Of a DNA stretch of 45,453 nucleotides, positions 7,241 through 17,742 are shown one piece after another. Each line of letters opens with the position of its first letter. Position 1 is the stretch's first letter. The notes under the pieces were generated by a model, which had not been told where the DNA came from, made no database searches, and worked only from the letters and a program-made list of their open reading frames with translations. Both the position numbers and the translations under genes were made by a program. This DNA is from Nitrospiraceae bacterium (GTDB taxonomy: Bacteria > Nitrospirota > Nitrospiria > Nitrospirales > Nitrospiraceae). The DNA lies in assembly GCA_900299245.1 (NCBI GenBank), contig OMJA01000082.1, positions 1 to 45,453 on the forward strand, read 5' to 3'.

Positions 7241-9751
7241 ATGCCGATAATGCATGTCTCGAATATCACACTCCCACAGCCTTCCCGCTGGGGTCTCAAG
7301 TCGAAGCTGATTCTCTCGATGCTTTTGGTTGGCGTCGTCCCACTCGTCATGGGTCTCGGAATGGCATTCTGGCGAGGGTCGGAGGAGATCCGCGACATCA
7401 GCGGAGAAAGCTTCAAAGCACTGGCCACCGAAGCAGCCAGAAAAACCGACCTCGTCATGTCGGAGGAAGTCGCCCGTACATCCCGGATCGCGACCGACCC
7501 CATCATCATTCAGGAGATGGAACGGCGTCGGGACGGCGCCGCCGAGCTACCTCCAGGATTGAGAAACCTCTCCGTCGCCGAACAGGCTGCGCGGTGGGCC
7601 GCACGCGATCCGGCCATCGTCAAAGCCGTCACGGAAAATCCACTCGCCGCTCTCTTGCGTGAATATTACTCTGGCGCCCACAGCGAACCGGATCACCTCC
7701 TGCCGCAAGTCATGCGCTCGGCCACGAAAATGCTGTTCCTAACCGATGCCCATGGCACCCTCGTGGCCGCCATGAAGGCCAAACCGGACTATCAGCATGG
7801 CGAAACCCCCTGGTGGAAAGGCGCTTTCAATAACGGAGCCGGAAAACTGTTTATCGAAGACGTCCGCTTCCATGCCCAGGCCGACACCTATGCGTTCACC
7901 ATTTCCATCCCCATTATGGACAGCCTTCACTATGAAGCCATCGGCGTGCTGCATCGCGTGGTCGATGCTAAAGAGTTCTTCTCTCCTTCCACCCATGCCA
8001 TCAGATTCGGGAAAACCGGGCATGTGATGCTCATCGACAGCCGCGGCATCGTCATCAGTTGCCCGATCTTGCCGACTGGTCTGTCTATCTCTGACAAGAG
8101 CCTGATCCCCCTCATCACGCCCCTGACACCAGGTTGGGTCCACGCCCCCAGTGACGGCCATGGTGGAAATGCCCGTTCCATCATCGGCTTCGCCCCGCTG
8201 CCGGAAACCAGCCGGGCGACCAACGGGGCAATCGAAGGAGGCTCCTGGCACACCTTTGTCTGGCAATCGTCCGATGAATTGTTCGCACCCATCGGTCATC
8301 TCTTCACCTGGATGACCATTTTCGGCGGCGTCGGCATCGTGCTACTCGTGTCGCTCGGCTACGTCGCAGCCAGCCGGATCGTCATACCGGTTCGGCAGCT
8401 GCAACAAGCCGCCCGGTCGATCGGACGCGGCGAACTCCATAGCCCTCTCGACATCCACACCGGCGATGAATTGGAGGATCTGGCCGACGAATTCACGCGG
8501 ATGAACGCACAGCTGGATGCAGCCTTTGCAGGCCTCACAGACCAGGTCACCCTCAAGACACAGGAAGTCGAGCACCTCCAGCAATCAACAGATCAACTGC
8601 TGGACGCAGTGCCCACTCCAATTTTTCTCATCGACACCAACGAGCAGGTGCGCTATGTGAATCGAGCCGGCCAGGACACCTTCACCATTCACCACGATCC
8701 GGGGAAACGGGTCCGGCTGTTCGACCTGTTGCCTCTCGCCCCTGCCATTCAGGCGCAACTGCGACAAGAATTCACCTGTAGCCAAACCGGCACCACAACG
8801 CAACCAGGACAGAGCCCACTGACCACGCCGCGTGACCCGCTGTCCCCATCCACTGCAGAATCGCAGTTCCGGCGCCATTCAGAACTCTCGATCGGTCCTC
8901 GCCTTTACCACTACCAGTGGTTTCGCCTTCCGGGCAGGCCTGGCGAAGAATTCCGAATCGGCTTGATTCTGCGGGATACGACCGATGAAAGCCGTCTCCA
9001 GGATCAACTCATCCAGGCCGAGAAGCGGGGAAGCCTCGGCGTCCTCACGGCAGGCATCGGGCATGAATTGAACAATCCCTTGTTCGGCATCGTGGGATTG
9101 GGCGAGGCCATCCAGGAAGAAACCGACCTCAGCCAGGCAAAAGCCCACGCCCGGGATATCGTCGCCCAGGGGCACCGTATGGCGGGGATCATCCGGGACT
9201 TTACCGGCGTCACGGCCAGAGATCCCGCCGATCAGCAATGCATCGTCGTCGTCGAGCACGAGCTGGATCACGCGCTGGAGACGACGCGCACCGCGACGGA
9301 TATGACCGGCATTCTCGTGCACAAAGAATACGCCGGAGACACCCGCGTCCGCGCGCTGCCCGACCAGTTGCGGCAGGCGTTCGCTAATCTTCTGACAAAT
9401 GCCGTGCAAGCGATGAAAGGCAGGGGGACACTGCGCTTGTCCACGGCGGCCAAGGAAGGAGACGCCATCATCCGGCTGTCGGACTCCGGTACCGGCATCG
9501 CGTCCCAGCATCTGTCGAAGATTTTCGATCCGTTCTTTACCACCAAAGGACAGGGGGAAGGATCGGGGTTGGGGCTGACCGTTGCCAGGCGGATCATTCG
9601 AAAATTCGGCGGCGACATCAGGATTGAAAGCATCGAAGGCAGCGGGACGACCTGCATCGTCACGCTCCCGGTGCTGACTTCCGCACCACAGGAGGGGTCA
9701 TGGAGCTCATCCGCACCGCAGTCGCAACCACAGCCGTCGCACTCATCGTAA
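7241..9751 (+). CDS. membrane sensor histidine kinase (periplasmic cache-like, HAMP, PAS, HisKA-type, HATPase_c)
   Basis: N-terminal TM, large extracytoplasmic region, RIVIPVRQLQQAARSIGRGEL HAMP, GIGHELNNPL H-box, GEGSGLGLTVARRI. Confidence 0.9.
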   Translation: MPIMHVSNITLPQPSRWGLKSKLILSMLLVGVVPLVMGLGMAFWRGSEEIRDISGESFKALATEAARKTDLVMSEEVARTSRIATDPIIIQEMERRRDGAAELPPGLRNLSVAEQAARWAARDPAIVKAVTENPLAALLREYYSGAHSEPDHLLPQVMRSATKMLFLTDAHGTLVAAMKAKPDYQHGETPWWKGAFNNGAGKLFIEDVRFHAQADTYAFTISIPIMDSLHYEAIGVLHRVVDAKEFFSPSTHAIRFGKTGHVMLIDSRGIVISCPILPTGLSISDKSLIPLITPLTPGWVHAPSDGHGGNARSIIGFAPLPETSRATNGAIEGGSWHTFVWQSSDELFAPIGHLFTWMTIFGGVGIVLLVSLGYVAASRIVIPVRQLQQAARSIGRGELHSPLDIHTGDELEDLADEFTRMNAQLDAAFAGLTDQVTLKTQEVEHLQQSTDQLLDAVPTPIFLIDTNEQVRYVNRAGQDTFTIHHDPGKRVRLFDLLPLAPAIQAQLRQEFTCSQTGTTTQPGQSPLTTPRDPLSPSTAESQFRRHSELSIGPRLYHYQWFRLPGRPGEEFRIGLILRDTTDESRLQDQLIQAEKRGSLGVLTAGIGHELNNPLFGIVGLGEAIQEETDLSQAKAHARDIVAQGHRMAGIIRDFTGVTARDPADQQCIVVVEHELDHALETTRTATDMTGILVHKEYAGDTRVRALPDQLRQAFANLLTNAVQAMKGRGTLRLSTAAKEGDAIIRLSDSGTGIASQHLSKIFDPFFTTKGQGEGSGLGLTVARRIIRKFGGDIRIESIEGSGTTCIVTLPVLTSAPQEGSWSSSAPQSQPQPSHSS

Positions 9752-10293
9752 GCGTGCTCGCAAACGGCAGTCAGGCCCTGTGGGCGAAAGACAGTCCCGC
9801 CCCCACCGGAATTTCTCCGGAGAAGGTCGCCGACTACGTGCATGCCATTCTGCAAGCCGACCGCACGATCTACACGACACAGATCGTCATGCGCATGCAG
9901 GACAAGAGCATCGTAAGAGCCACGGAACATTGGGAGCAGGACAATGCTCTCCCGCTCCCCGCCCAGTTTCTCCAGCAATCCGGGCGAATCGTCGCCGAAA
10001 GCGGACGCGGCATCCGCTATCGCCTGATCAGTCTGTCTCCCATCTATCAACGGAATGCCCCCGTCACGGACTTCGAACGGAAGGCGCTGGAAACACTCAC
10101 CCGCCAGCCGGACCGGCCGGTCACCGGACGGGTCACCAGTGGGAAGAAACAATATTTTCAGGCGATCTATCCCGACCGCGCCGTGTCAGACGCCTGCATC
10201 AGCTGCCACAACACTCATCCGTTGAGCCCCAAGCGGGACTTCAAAATGAATGATGTGATGGGAGGGATCGCGATCACGATTCCGCTGGAGTAG
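9700..10293 (+). CDS. DUF3365-type periplasmic heme-binding (CxxCH) protein
   Basis: Signal peptide, ACISCHNTHPLSPKRDFKMNDVMGGIAITIPL; strong SD (aggagg) inside the preceding gene's 3' end. Confidence 0.82.
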   Translation: MELIRTAVATTAVALIVSVLANGSQALWAKDSPAPTGISPEKVADYVHAILQADRTIYTTQIVMRMQDKSIVRATEHWEQDNALPLPAQFLQQSGRIVAESGRGIRYRLISLSPIYQRNAPVTDFERKALETLTRQPDRPVTGRVTSGKKQYFQAIYPDRAVSDACISCHNTHPLSPKRDFKMNDVMGGIAITIPLE

Positions 10294-10312
10294 CGGCAGC
10301 ACGCAAGGGGAA

Positions 10313-11395
10313 TCAGGCAGCCGGCGGAATGGGGGGAGCCTGAGCGTATTCTTCACGGTAGATTTGAACGGCGGTCATGAAGAGGCTGACGAGAATAGGA
10401 CCGACAAAGATGCCAAGGAGCCCATACAGCGCGAGCCCCCCGAGCACCGACAGCACCAGAAGCAAGACCGGAATCTCCACTTCTTTGCCGATGAGCCAGG
10501 GACGAAGAACCTGGTCTACCGTCGACACCACGCCGACTCCCCATCCCGCCATGGCCAACGCTTTCCCCATCGAGCCGATGCCAGCCAGATACACGGTCAC
10601 CGGCCCCCAGATCAGCGCCGTCCCGCCGAAGGGAATCGGAGCCAGCACGATCGTCAGCGCCGTGAGCACCATCGGAAACGGCACGCTCAGAGCAAGATAG
10701 GCCAGCCCCGCCAATACCCCCTGGACGAGCGCCGTCACCAACATGCCCTTCACAACGGCCCGCACCGTTTGATCGAGACGTATCAGAATTTTCTGTTTAT
10801 GCGACTCGTCCATGGGAAGGAGCTCATACAGTGAATTCACCCAGCGTTCGCCGTCTTTGAACAGAAAAAAGAGCACCATCAGCATGATGAAAAAATTACT
10901 GACGAGGACGACGGCATTCTTCAGAAGATCTCCCATCTGGCTGACGACAAACTGGCTGAGCCATTTGGCGCCTGAGACCAGGGAATCCTCCATCGGCACC
11001 GGCTGTCCATTTCCAGCCGACACCAACGAGCGCAGCCAGCTGCCGACAACCGGAATCGCCGCCAGCCGCTCCGGTACCTGCTGCACACCCCCGGCGGCAA
11101 TCCATTCCTGGATCGCCTGCTCCACCCCGACCGCTTCCCGAACGAGGACCACGCTCATCATGACCACCGGGACCACCACCACCGCCAGCACGCCGAAAGT
11201 CAGACACCCCGCCGACAGGGATTCCCGCCCGCCGATCCTCCGTGAAAGCCCGCGATGCAGCGGAAACGCCCAGTGCGCCAGCAGGGCCGCCCAGAGTGCC
11301 GGGAAGAGGAAGGGCTGCAGGATCAGTCCGATCTGATAGAGCAGCAACGCCAGAAGGGCGAAGAAAACGACGGTAAAGAGTTGAGGACGAGTCAT
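10313..11395 (-). CDS. AI-2E family transporter
   Basis: Multi-TM protein with FFLFKDGERW and the GTALIWGPVTVYL C-terminal region. Confidence 0.88.
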   Translation of the reverse strand: MTRPQLFTVVFFALLALLLYQIGLILQPFLFPALWAALLAHWAFPLHRGLSRRIGGRESLSAGCLTFGVLAVVVVPVVMMSVVLVREAVGVEQAIQEWIAAGGVQQVPERLAAIPVVGSWLRSLVSAGNGQPVPMEDSLVSGAKWLSQFVVSQMGDLLKNAVVLVSNFFIMLMVLFFLFKDGERWVNSLYELLPMDESHKQKILIRLDQTVRAVVKGMLVTALVQGVLAGLAYLALSVPFPMVLTALTIVLAPIPFGGTALIWGPVTVYLAGIGSMGKALAMAGWGVGVVSTVDQVLRPWLIGKEVEIPVLLLVLSVLGGLALYGLLGIFVGPILVSLFMTAVQIYREEYAQAPPIPPAA

Positions 11396-11562
11396 AAGTG
11401 GCCGGAAATGAGATGCGTCGCTGGTACGTTGATAGCAGATCTGTGAGGCGCTGTCACCGGAGAGCGCACGAACCGGCATGCGGGAAAGGACAACTCACCG
11501 GACCGGCTGAATGCAGGGACAGCCGGCCGTCATCATTGCGGTCGGCCGTGTTCAGCGGTCTG

Positions 11563-12006
11563 TCAGAGATCGGGTTTTTTCCCCATGACGGCGACGCTAC
11601 GATTCCGGTTTCCATTCATATCCCGGACGGCACCCGGCAGCCTGGGCACATCCTCCGGCCAGGTCGTGACGCCCATATCACTGACTCCCTGAAACTTCGC
11701 GCCCTCTTCCATTGAAAACAACGGCGCATGCACTTCGCCCATAATGACGCCGGTCTTGAGCAGTTGAACCCGGTCGCTGGCGGTAATCGTCGCCTTGATC
11801 CGCCCGCTGCTGATCAACACCCCGGCCGTAATGGTTCCCTTCACCACGCCGTCCTCACCGACGATGACCTGGCCTTTGGTAAAGATGTCCCCTTCCAGGC
11901 GGCCGTCGATACGGACGGTCCCCTCGACGCGAATCTCGCCCTTCAGTTCCACCCCTTTGGCCAGCAACGTGATATTGCCGTCGTCCATATACCCGCTCTT
12001 TTTCAT
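11563..12006 (-). CDS. bactofilin (polymer-forming cytoskeletal protein)
   Basis: ELKGEIRVEGTVRIDGRLEGDIFTKGQVIVGEDGVVKGTI beta-helix repeats. Confidence 0.9.
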   Translation of the reverse strand: MKKSGYMDDGNITLLAKGVELKGEIRVEGTVRIDGRLEGDIFTKGQVIVGEDGVVKGTITAGVLISSGRIKATITASDRVQLLKTGVIMGEVHAPLFSMEEGAKFQGVSDMGVTTWPEDVPRLPGAVRDMNGNRNRSVAVMGKKPDL

Positions 12007-12121
12007 AGCCGCTCCCGGTTGCGCGAACATTCGCAGCTCAGGATACCTCAGGGGGATATCGGCACCTAGCAGTTTGTCAAAATGGGCACAGGCGGGACGG
12101 CGGTCGCCGGACAGACAGACC

Positions 12122-14428
12122 TCAAGACAATCCGAAGGTCTGTTTCACCCGTTCCCAGAATCCTCCGCCATGCACTTCGCAATACACGCTCCGCTCGGTC
12201 CCCTCCAGAAACACCTCCGTCACCCGTTCCGGACATTGCGCCGTCGCCAATTGCCCGGTTCTCGGATCGATCGTCCGCGAAACGATCCCGCTGGGAACGG
12301 CAAAATCCGGAGAATCGGCTGGGATGAGCCGGCGGGCGACGTCCACCCAGATCGGCAACGCTGCCTGTGAGCCGGTCAGGCGAATCGCCCGTTCGTCGTC
12401 AAATCCCACCCAGACGCCGATCACCAGCTCCGGTGTATAGCCGACGAACCAGGCATCGCGGTAGCCGTCCGTCGTCCCCGTCTTCCCGGCGACGGGACCG
12501 CGCAGCCCCCACACTCTGGCTTTTGATCCGGTGCCCCGATCCAGCACGCCCTTCAACAGAGACGTCGCCAGATACGCCCCCTGCGCCGACACGGCTTGAT
12601 GCCGGTCAAGCAGGGGGCTCCAGAGGGTGTCTCCGGACTCGCGGACCAGATTGGTCAGCGCAACGGTTTTCACCCCCACGCCGCCGTTCGCCAACCCGCC
12701 ATAGGCCGACGTGATTTCCAGAAGCGAAACCGACGCGCTCCCGAGGGCGATCGAGAGATTGTCGGGAAGCGCCCCTTGAATACCGAATCCCCGCAGGAGG
12801 CGGTTGATCGATCCGATCCCGAGCCGATGCGCCGTTCGCACCGCGGGCACATTCAATGACTGTTCGAGCGCCGCCCGTACGGTCACCGGCCCGCGAAACT
12901 GGCGGTCGTAGTTCTGCGGCGACCAGGGGCCGGACCCCGATTCAAAACTGACCGGTTCGTCCGCCAGCATCGTGGCGGGCGTGACGCCGGTGCTGCCATC
13001 CGAGCGCGCCGCTTCAAACGCCGCGAGATAGACGAACGGCTTAAACAGCGACCCGGCCTGCCGGTGAGCCTGCGCCGCCCGATTGAATTGACTCGCACGA
13101 TACTCCCGCCCTCCCACCATCGCGCGGAGCTGGCCCGTTCGGGCTTCAAGCACCACGACGGCGCCTTGCAACGGCGACTCACCTTCCCGTAACGCCGGAT
13201 ACTGCTGCTCCAGCTTGGCGAGCCCCTTGTGCAACGCCTCGGTCGCGAGCTGCTGCATGAAAGGATCGAGCGTCGAATAGATCCGGGCACCTTCGGGAAT
13301 GCCCATGCCTGTTCCGGCTTCGACCTGCCGCAACAAATAGTCGACGAAGTAGGGCGCGTCCGTGACCACGTCCTCCGGCAGCGACACGCGGACAGGCCGG
13401 TTCACCGCCTCTTTCCAGGCGTCTTCGGTCAACAGGCCTTCGTCGCGCAGCCGGCGCAGCACCACGTTCCGCCGGAGCGTGGCATGCTCCAGATTTTTCG
13501 TCGGCGAATAGGTATTCGGTCCTTTGATCAGGCCCGCTACCAGCGCGATCTCTTCGATCGACAACGCTTCGAGCGGTTTGGCGAAATACCGGTGCGCCGC
13601 TTCCCCGATGCCGTAGATCGACACCGAGCCGGCCTGCCCGAGATAGATTTCATTGAGGTAGCTTTCGAGGATCTCTTCCTTGCGATATTTCCATTCCATC
13701 ACGAACGCCGCCACCACTTCGCGCAACTTGCGCTCCATCGTCCGTTGCGGCGAATAGAACAGATTCTTGGCCAACTGCTGCGTAATCGTGCTCCCCCCCT
13801 GCACGACGCCGCCGCGCATGAGATTGGCCCAGAGCGCACGGCCGATCGCCACCGGATCGACGCCGTAGTGCGAGAAAAACCGCCGATCCTCGACCGCCAG
13901 CACGGCGGTGATGACCGCCGGAGGAATCCGGTTGTACGGGACCCATTCCCGCACCTGCCGCGACCCGCCGCGCATCCCGCTCAGCAACGGCGGCTCCAGC
14001 GCCACAAACGGAATCGTCTCCCGTTCCTGCACCGAGACCACGTTGGTGATCACGCCGTCCTTCAATTCCAGTTGGACACGCCTGGGCGGCTGACGGCTCT
14101 CCTCCTGCGCATGCAGATAGAGGTCGATGGCGTCCTCCGCTGCGGCATAGTCGCCGGGCGTCTGCACAACCGGTACGGCGCGATAGCCCAGGCGATGCAA
14201 CCGGTCGAATACCCCGGTCTCGGCGACCGGCTCCCCCGGCTTCAGCAGATGTGGAGCCCCGTAGATCAGCAGGGGCGGATGTTCATCGCTCTTCGGTAAG
14301 GCCAGGCTGGCCGAGAGCACTCCGCCATAGATCACGAGCGCAACCGCCGCCACTCCTGATACGGCACAACAGATGAGGAGAGACCATCGGACCCACCGAC
14401 GGCCGAAGATCGCGATGCGAACGGTCAT
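12122..14428 (-). CDS. mrcB: class A penicillin-binding protein, PBP1B-type transglycosylase/transpeptidase
   Basis: EDRRFFSHYGVDP, GGSTITQQLAKNLF, AGSLFKPFVY (SxxK), GKTGTTDGYRDAWFVGY. Confidence 0.93.
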   Translation of the reverse strand: MTVRIAIFGRRWVRWSLLICCAVSGVAAVALVIYGGVLSASLALPKSDEHPPLLIYGAPHLLKPGEPVAETGVFDRLHRLGYRAVPVVQTPGDYAAAEDAIDLYLHAQEESRQPPRRVQLELKDGVITNVVSVQERETIPFVALEPPLLSGMRGGSRQVREWVPYNRIPPAVITAVLAVEDRRFFSHYGVDPVAIGRALWANLMRGGVVQGGSTITQQLAKNLFYSPQRTMERKLREVVAAFVMEWKYRKEEILESYLNEIYLGQAGSVSIYGIGEAAHRYFAKPLEALSIEEIALVAGLIKGPNTYSPTKNLEHATLRRNVVLRRLRDEGLLTEDAWKEAVNRPVRVSLPEDVVTDAPYFVDYLLRQVEAGTGMGIPEGARIYSTLDPFMQQLATEALHKGLAKLEQQYPALREGESPLQGAVVVLEARTGQLRAMVGGREYRASQFNRAAQAHRQAGSLFKPFVYLAAFEAARSDGSTGVTPATMLADEPVSFESGSGPWSPQNYDRQFRGPVTVRAALEQSLNVPAVRTAHRLGIGSINRLLRGFGIQGALPDNLSIALGSASVSLLEITSAYGGLANGGVGVKTVALTNLVRESGDTLWSPLLDRHQAVSAQGAYLATSLLKGVLDRGTGSKARVWGLRGPVAGKTGTTDGYRDAWFVGYTPELVIGVWVGFDDERAIRLTGSQAALPIWVDVARRLIPADSPDFAVPSGIVSRTIDPRTGQLATAQCPERVTEVFLEGTERSVYCEVHGGGFWERVKQTFGLS

Positions 14429-14579
14429 GGGGTCAGCATACCCTGCCCTCGACCGGAGCGGAAGGGCATGAAGTATGGACCGAGGTGCTGAAAACAGACC
14501 GGCTGGAGGAAACGACGCGAGTGAGGAGAGTTCACGCCCCCGGCAGGTTGCCCCCTGTGCAGGCACCGGGACACGCGGG

Positions 14580-14945
14580 TCATTCGGCGTCCCGATGGAC
14601 CGTCCCTGGGGAGAACGCCGGAAGACACACCGCGATATATTCGGCTCCCTCCCGGCCGGGAGTGCTGTAGCGAACCCACTCGCCGCGACGGGTGATCACC
14701 GCCTGGCCGGCCCGCACATCGTTGATTCCGTCTTTGGTTTCGACCCGCAGTATCCCCCTTAACACGACGGTATACTCGTCAAACTCCGGAGTCTGCCCGG
14801 GCTCCTGCCAGCCGGACGGACTCTGCATCCTGGCGATGCTGACATCGGCCGTCTGCGAGTTCACCCTCCCGATATATTCATCGATCAGCTTCGGTTTGTT
14901 GCCGGCAGCCTGTATCCGCGTCGGCTGTTGAATCAGCTGGACCAT
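14580..14945 (-). CDS. cupin domain protein
   Basis: EFDEYTVVLRGILRVETKDGINDVRAGQAVITRRGEWVRYSTP. Confidence 0.8.
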   Translation of the reverse strand: MVQLIQQPTRIQAAGNKPKLIDEYIGRVNSQTADVSIARMQSPSGWQEPGQTPEFDEYTVVLRGILRVETKDGINDVRAGQAVITRRGEWVRYSTPGREGAEYIAVCLPAFSPGTVHRDAE

Positions 14946-15105
14946 TGCGCCCTCCCTTTCTTCGGCCAATCAGAGAAATCGACCACAGCGGCATCCCTCC
15001 CCCCCCTTCCGAGGTAACCCCTTCTGGTCTTACTGGTTTTCAGTGGCGCCGCTATCTTTGTTGAAAAGGACACGTGCTCTTCACCCCCAACCAAGGAGAC
15101 CGACG

Positions 15106-15363
15106 ATGAGCTGTACACGCTGCTGCGGATTGATGGTGAAAGACAATTTGATGGATTTTGACGGCACCTCAGGGCATACCTGGATGAGCGCCATGCGCTG
15201 CATGAACTGCGGCCATGTCCACGATCCCATCATGGAGCAGAATCGTCGCTCGGCGCAAGCCGGACGGCCGACGCCGGTGCTGGTCGCGGCCGGAGGCGAG
15301 GCCGACTATGGGGACGACGAAGTCCATCTGGGAGTCGAGTCAATGGTGGCTGACGCCGCCTGA
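15106..15363 (+). CDS. small Cys-motif (zinc-ribbon-like) hypothetical protein
   Basis: CTRCC...CMNCGHVHD; SD aaggaga upstream. Confidence 0.7.
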   Translation: MSCTRCCGLMVKDNLMDFDGTSGHTWMSAMRCMNCGHVHDPIMEQNRRSAQAGRPTPVLVAAGGEADYGDDEVHLGVESMVADAA

Positions 15364-15398
15364 CGTCACACACGGCACACTGCAGGGGGGAAGGATTC

Positions 15399-15761
15399 TT
15401 GGCATCAATTCTGGTCATCGACGACGATGAGGCTCTGCGGCTCCTGCTGCGGGAGATGCTGCAAGCCGACGGCCACGCGGTCCGGGAAGCCGCCAACGGG
15501 CGCGAGGGACTGGCGCTCTATCGGGCGCAGCCGGCCGATCTGGTGATCACGGATATCCTGATGCCGGAACAGGACGGGATGGAAGTGATACTGGAACTCA
15601 CCCGGGAATTTCTCGACGCCCGCGTCATCGCCATGACCGGCGCGTCGGGCGAGCAGAACTTCCTGAGCGTCGCCAAGCTCTTCGGCGCCCGCCATATTCT
15701 GGAGAAGCCGTTCGGCGCCGACCAGATCCGCCGCCTGGTCAATTACACGCTGGCGCACTGA
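15399..15761 (+). CDS. receiver-only response regulator
   Basis: ILVIDDDEALRLLLREML, DLVITDILMP, MTGAS, EKPF. Confidence 0.88.
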   Translation: MASILVIDDDEALRLLLREMLQADGHAVREAANGREGLALYRAQPADLVITDILMPEQDGMEVILELTREFLDARVIAMTGASGEQNFLSVAKLFGARHILEKPFGADQIRRLVNYTLAH

Positions 15762-15906
15762 CTTTATCTTCGCCCTTCCGGCTCGACACCTAGTCAGAGG
15801 CACCCTTCCCTTGATACACTGCTCCGTGATGAATGTGTCTGCCAGGTAGAATCCTCTCCAGACAACACCTGACATCTTTACTCATCCGGATACAGATCGA
15901 CGCGCT

Positions 15907-17742
15907 ATGCCACCTACGATGCTCCTGAGTTGTGAGTCCATCAGCAAGAGCTATGGCGTGAAGCCGCTCTTTTCCAATCTCTCCATCGGCTTGTCCGAGG
16001 GAGATCGCGTCGGGCTCATCGGGCCGAACGGCTCCGGGAAATCCACGCTGCTGAAAATTCTGGCCGGCATCGAAGACTCCGACGACGGCACCCGCTCCCT
16101 GCGCCGCCACGTCCGCCTGAGTTATGTGCCGCAGGAATCGACCTTTCCTCCCGACCTCACCGTGGAAGAAGTCCTGGCGCAGACGCTGCGCGAGGAAGGG
16201 CTGGACCCGCACGAAGAGAGCGGCCGCATCGCCCGCGCCTTGAGCCTGGGGGAATTTCCCGACTCCGAGCAATCGGTGCGCACGCTATCCGGAGGCTGGA
16301 AGAAGCGCCTCGCCATCGCCCGCTCGCTCCTGATGGAGCCGGACGTCTTGATGATGGACGAACCGACGAACCATCTGGACGTCGAAGGCATTCTCTGGCT
16401 CGAACAGCTGTTGAAATCAGAGACCCGCGCCTATCTCGTGATCAGCCACGACCGCCGCTTTCTCGAATCGGTGGCGGAACGGATGATCGAACTCAATCGG
16501 ATTTATCCGCAAGGCCGGTTCGAAGCTCCCGGCCGTTACAGTGATTTTCTGGAGGCCCGCGAGGCCAACCTCGAGGCCCAGGCAAACGAGCATGCGACCC
16601 TGGCCAATAAAGTGCGCCGTGAGGTCGAATGGCTCCGCCGAGGCCCGAAAGCCAGAACGACCAAAGCCAAAGCGCGCATCGACGCCGCCGGCGCCCTGAT
16701 CAACGACCTGGCGGACCGCGACAGCCGCCGTGAGCTGGCTCCGGCCGGCATCGACTTCACCGCCTCCGGACGCAAGTCCAAACAACTGATCGTGGCCCAG
16801 CAACTCGGCAAATCGCTGGGCTCCCGGCAGATCGTCAAGGATCTCGACCTCATCCTTGGTCCCGGTCAACGGCTGGGCCTGCTCGGCCCGAACGGCAGCG
16901 GCAAATCCACGCTGATGAAACTCCTGGCCGGCACGCTGAAGCCCGATACCGGCACCGTGACCCGCGCCGACAAGCTTCGGATCGTCACCTTCGAGCAGCA
17001 TCGCGAATCGCTGGACCAGCAGGTGTCTCTCCGCAGGGCTCTCGCCCCGGCAGGCGGCGATTCGGTGATCTATCAGGATCGTTCGATCCACCTCGTGTCC
17101 TGGGCCAAACGGTTTCTCTTCCGGCCCGAACAGCTCGATCTGCCCGTCTCCCGGCTCTCCGGCGGCGAACAGGCCCGGCTCCTGATCGCGCGGCTCATGC
17201 TGCAACCGGCCGATGTGCTCATGCTGGACGAGCCGACGAACGATCTGGACATCCCGACCCTGGACGTGTTGGAGGACAATCTCCTGGAGTTTCCGGGCGC
17301 ACTGATTCTCGTGACCCATGACCGTTGGCTGCTGGACCGCGTCTCCACGATGATGCTGGCGCTGGACGGGAGAGGCAAGGCCGAGTGGTTCGCCGATTTT
17401 GCCCAATGGGAAGCGGCCCAGGAACGCGGAGCCTCCGGCCCTTCAGACCCCGCGCCCGCCCGCGCCGCACACAACAGCGGCCCCAAGCCGAAACAGGCCC
17501 GCAAGGGACTCTCCCACTCGGAGCAAAAGGAGTGGGACAAGATCGAAGGGTTGATCGTCAAGGCTGAAGCCGCCGTGGCCGCTTGCCAGGCAGCCACGGA
17601 AGATCCGGCGGTCATGTCGGATGCGGCCGCGCTGCAAGCCCGCTACACCGCCTTGGCGGCGGCGCAGACCGAAGTCGAACGGCTCTATACACGCTGGACG
17701 GAGTTGGAAGAAAAACGCACGCAGGCGATGCAGCCTTCTTAG
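15907..17742 (+). CDS. ABC-F family ATPase, Uup-like
   Basis: Two Walker A (GPNGSGKSTLL/M), two LSGG motifs, C-terminal coiled-coil. Confidence 0.92.
   Translation: MPPTMLLSCESISKSYGVKPLFSNLSIGLSEGDRVGLIGPNGSGKSTLLKILAGIEDSDDGTRSLRRHVRLSYVPQESTFPPDLTVEEVLAQTLREEGLDPHEESGRIARALSLGEFPDSEQSVRTLSGGWKKRLAIARSLLMEPDVLMMDEPTNHLDVEGILWLEQLLKSETRAYLVISHDRRFLESVAERMIELNRIYPQGRFEAPGRYSDFLEAREANLEAQANEHATLANKVRREVEWLRRGPKARTTKAKARIDAAGALINDLADRDSRRELAPAGIDFTASGRKSKQLIVAQQLGKSLGSRQIVKDLDLILGPGQRLGLLGPNGSGKSTLMKLLAGTLKPDTGTVTRADKLRIVTFEQHRESLDQQVSLRRALAPAGGDSVIYQDRSIHLVSWAKRFLFRPEQLDLPVSRLSGGEQARLLIARLMLQPADVLMLDEPTNDLDIPTLDVLEDNLLEFPGALILVTHDRWLLDRVSTMMLALDGRGKAEWFADFAQWEAAQERGASGPSDPAPARAAHNSGPKPKQARKGLSHSEQKEWDKIEGLIVKAEAAVAACQAATEDPAVMSDAAALQARYTALAAAQTEVERLYTRWTELEEKRTQAMQPS

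Noticed and set aside
13229-14299. 356-aa plus-strand ORF opposite the PBP gene
   Set aside because: Antisense to conserved transglycosylase motifs; the translation is His/Arg-rich, low complexity and has no recognisable family.
16417-17406. 329-aa minus-strand ORF opposite the ABC-F gene
   Set aside because: Shadow ORF overlapping Walker A/LSGG-bearing sequence.
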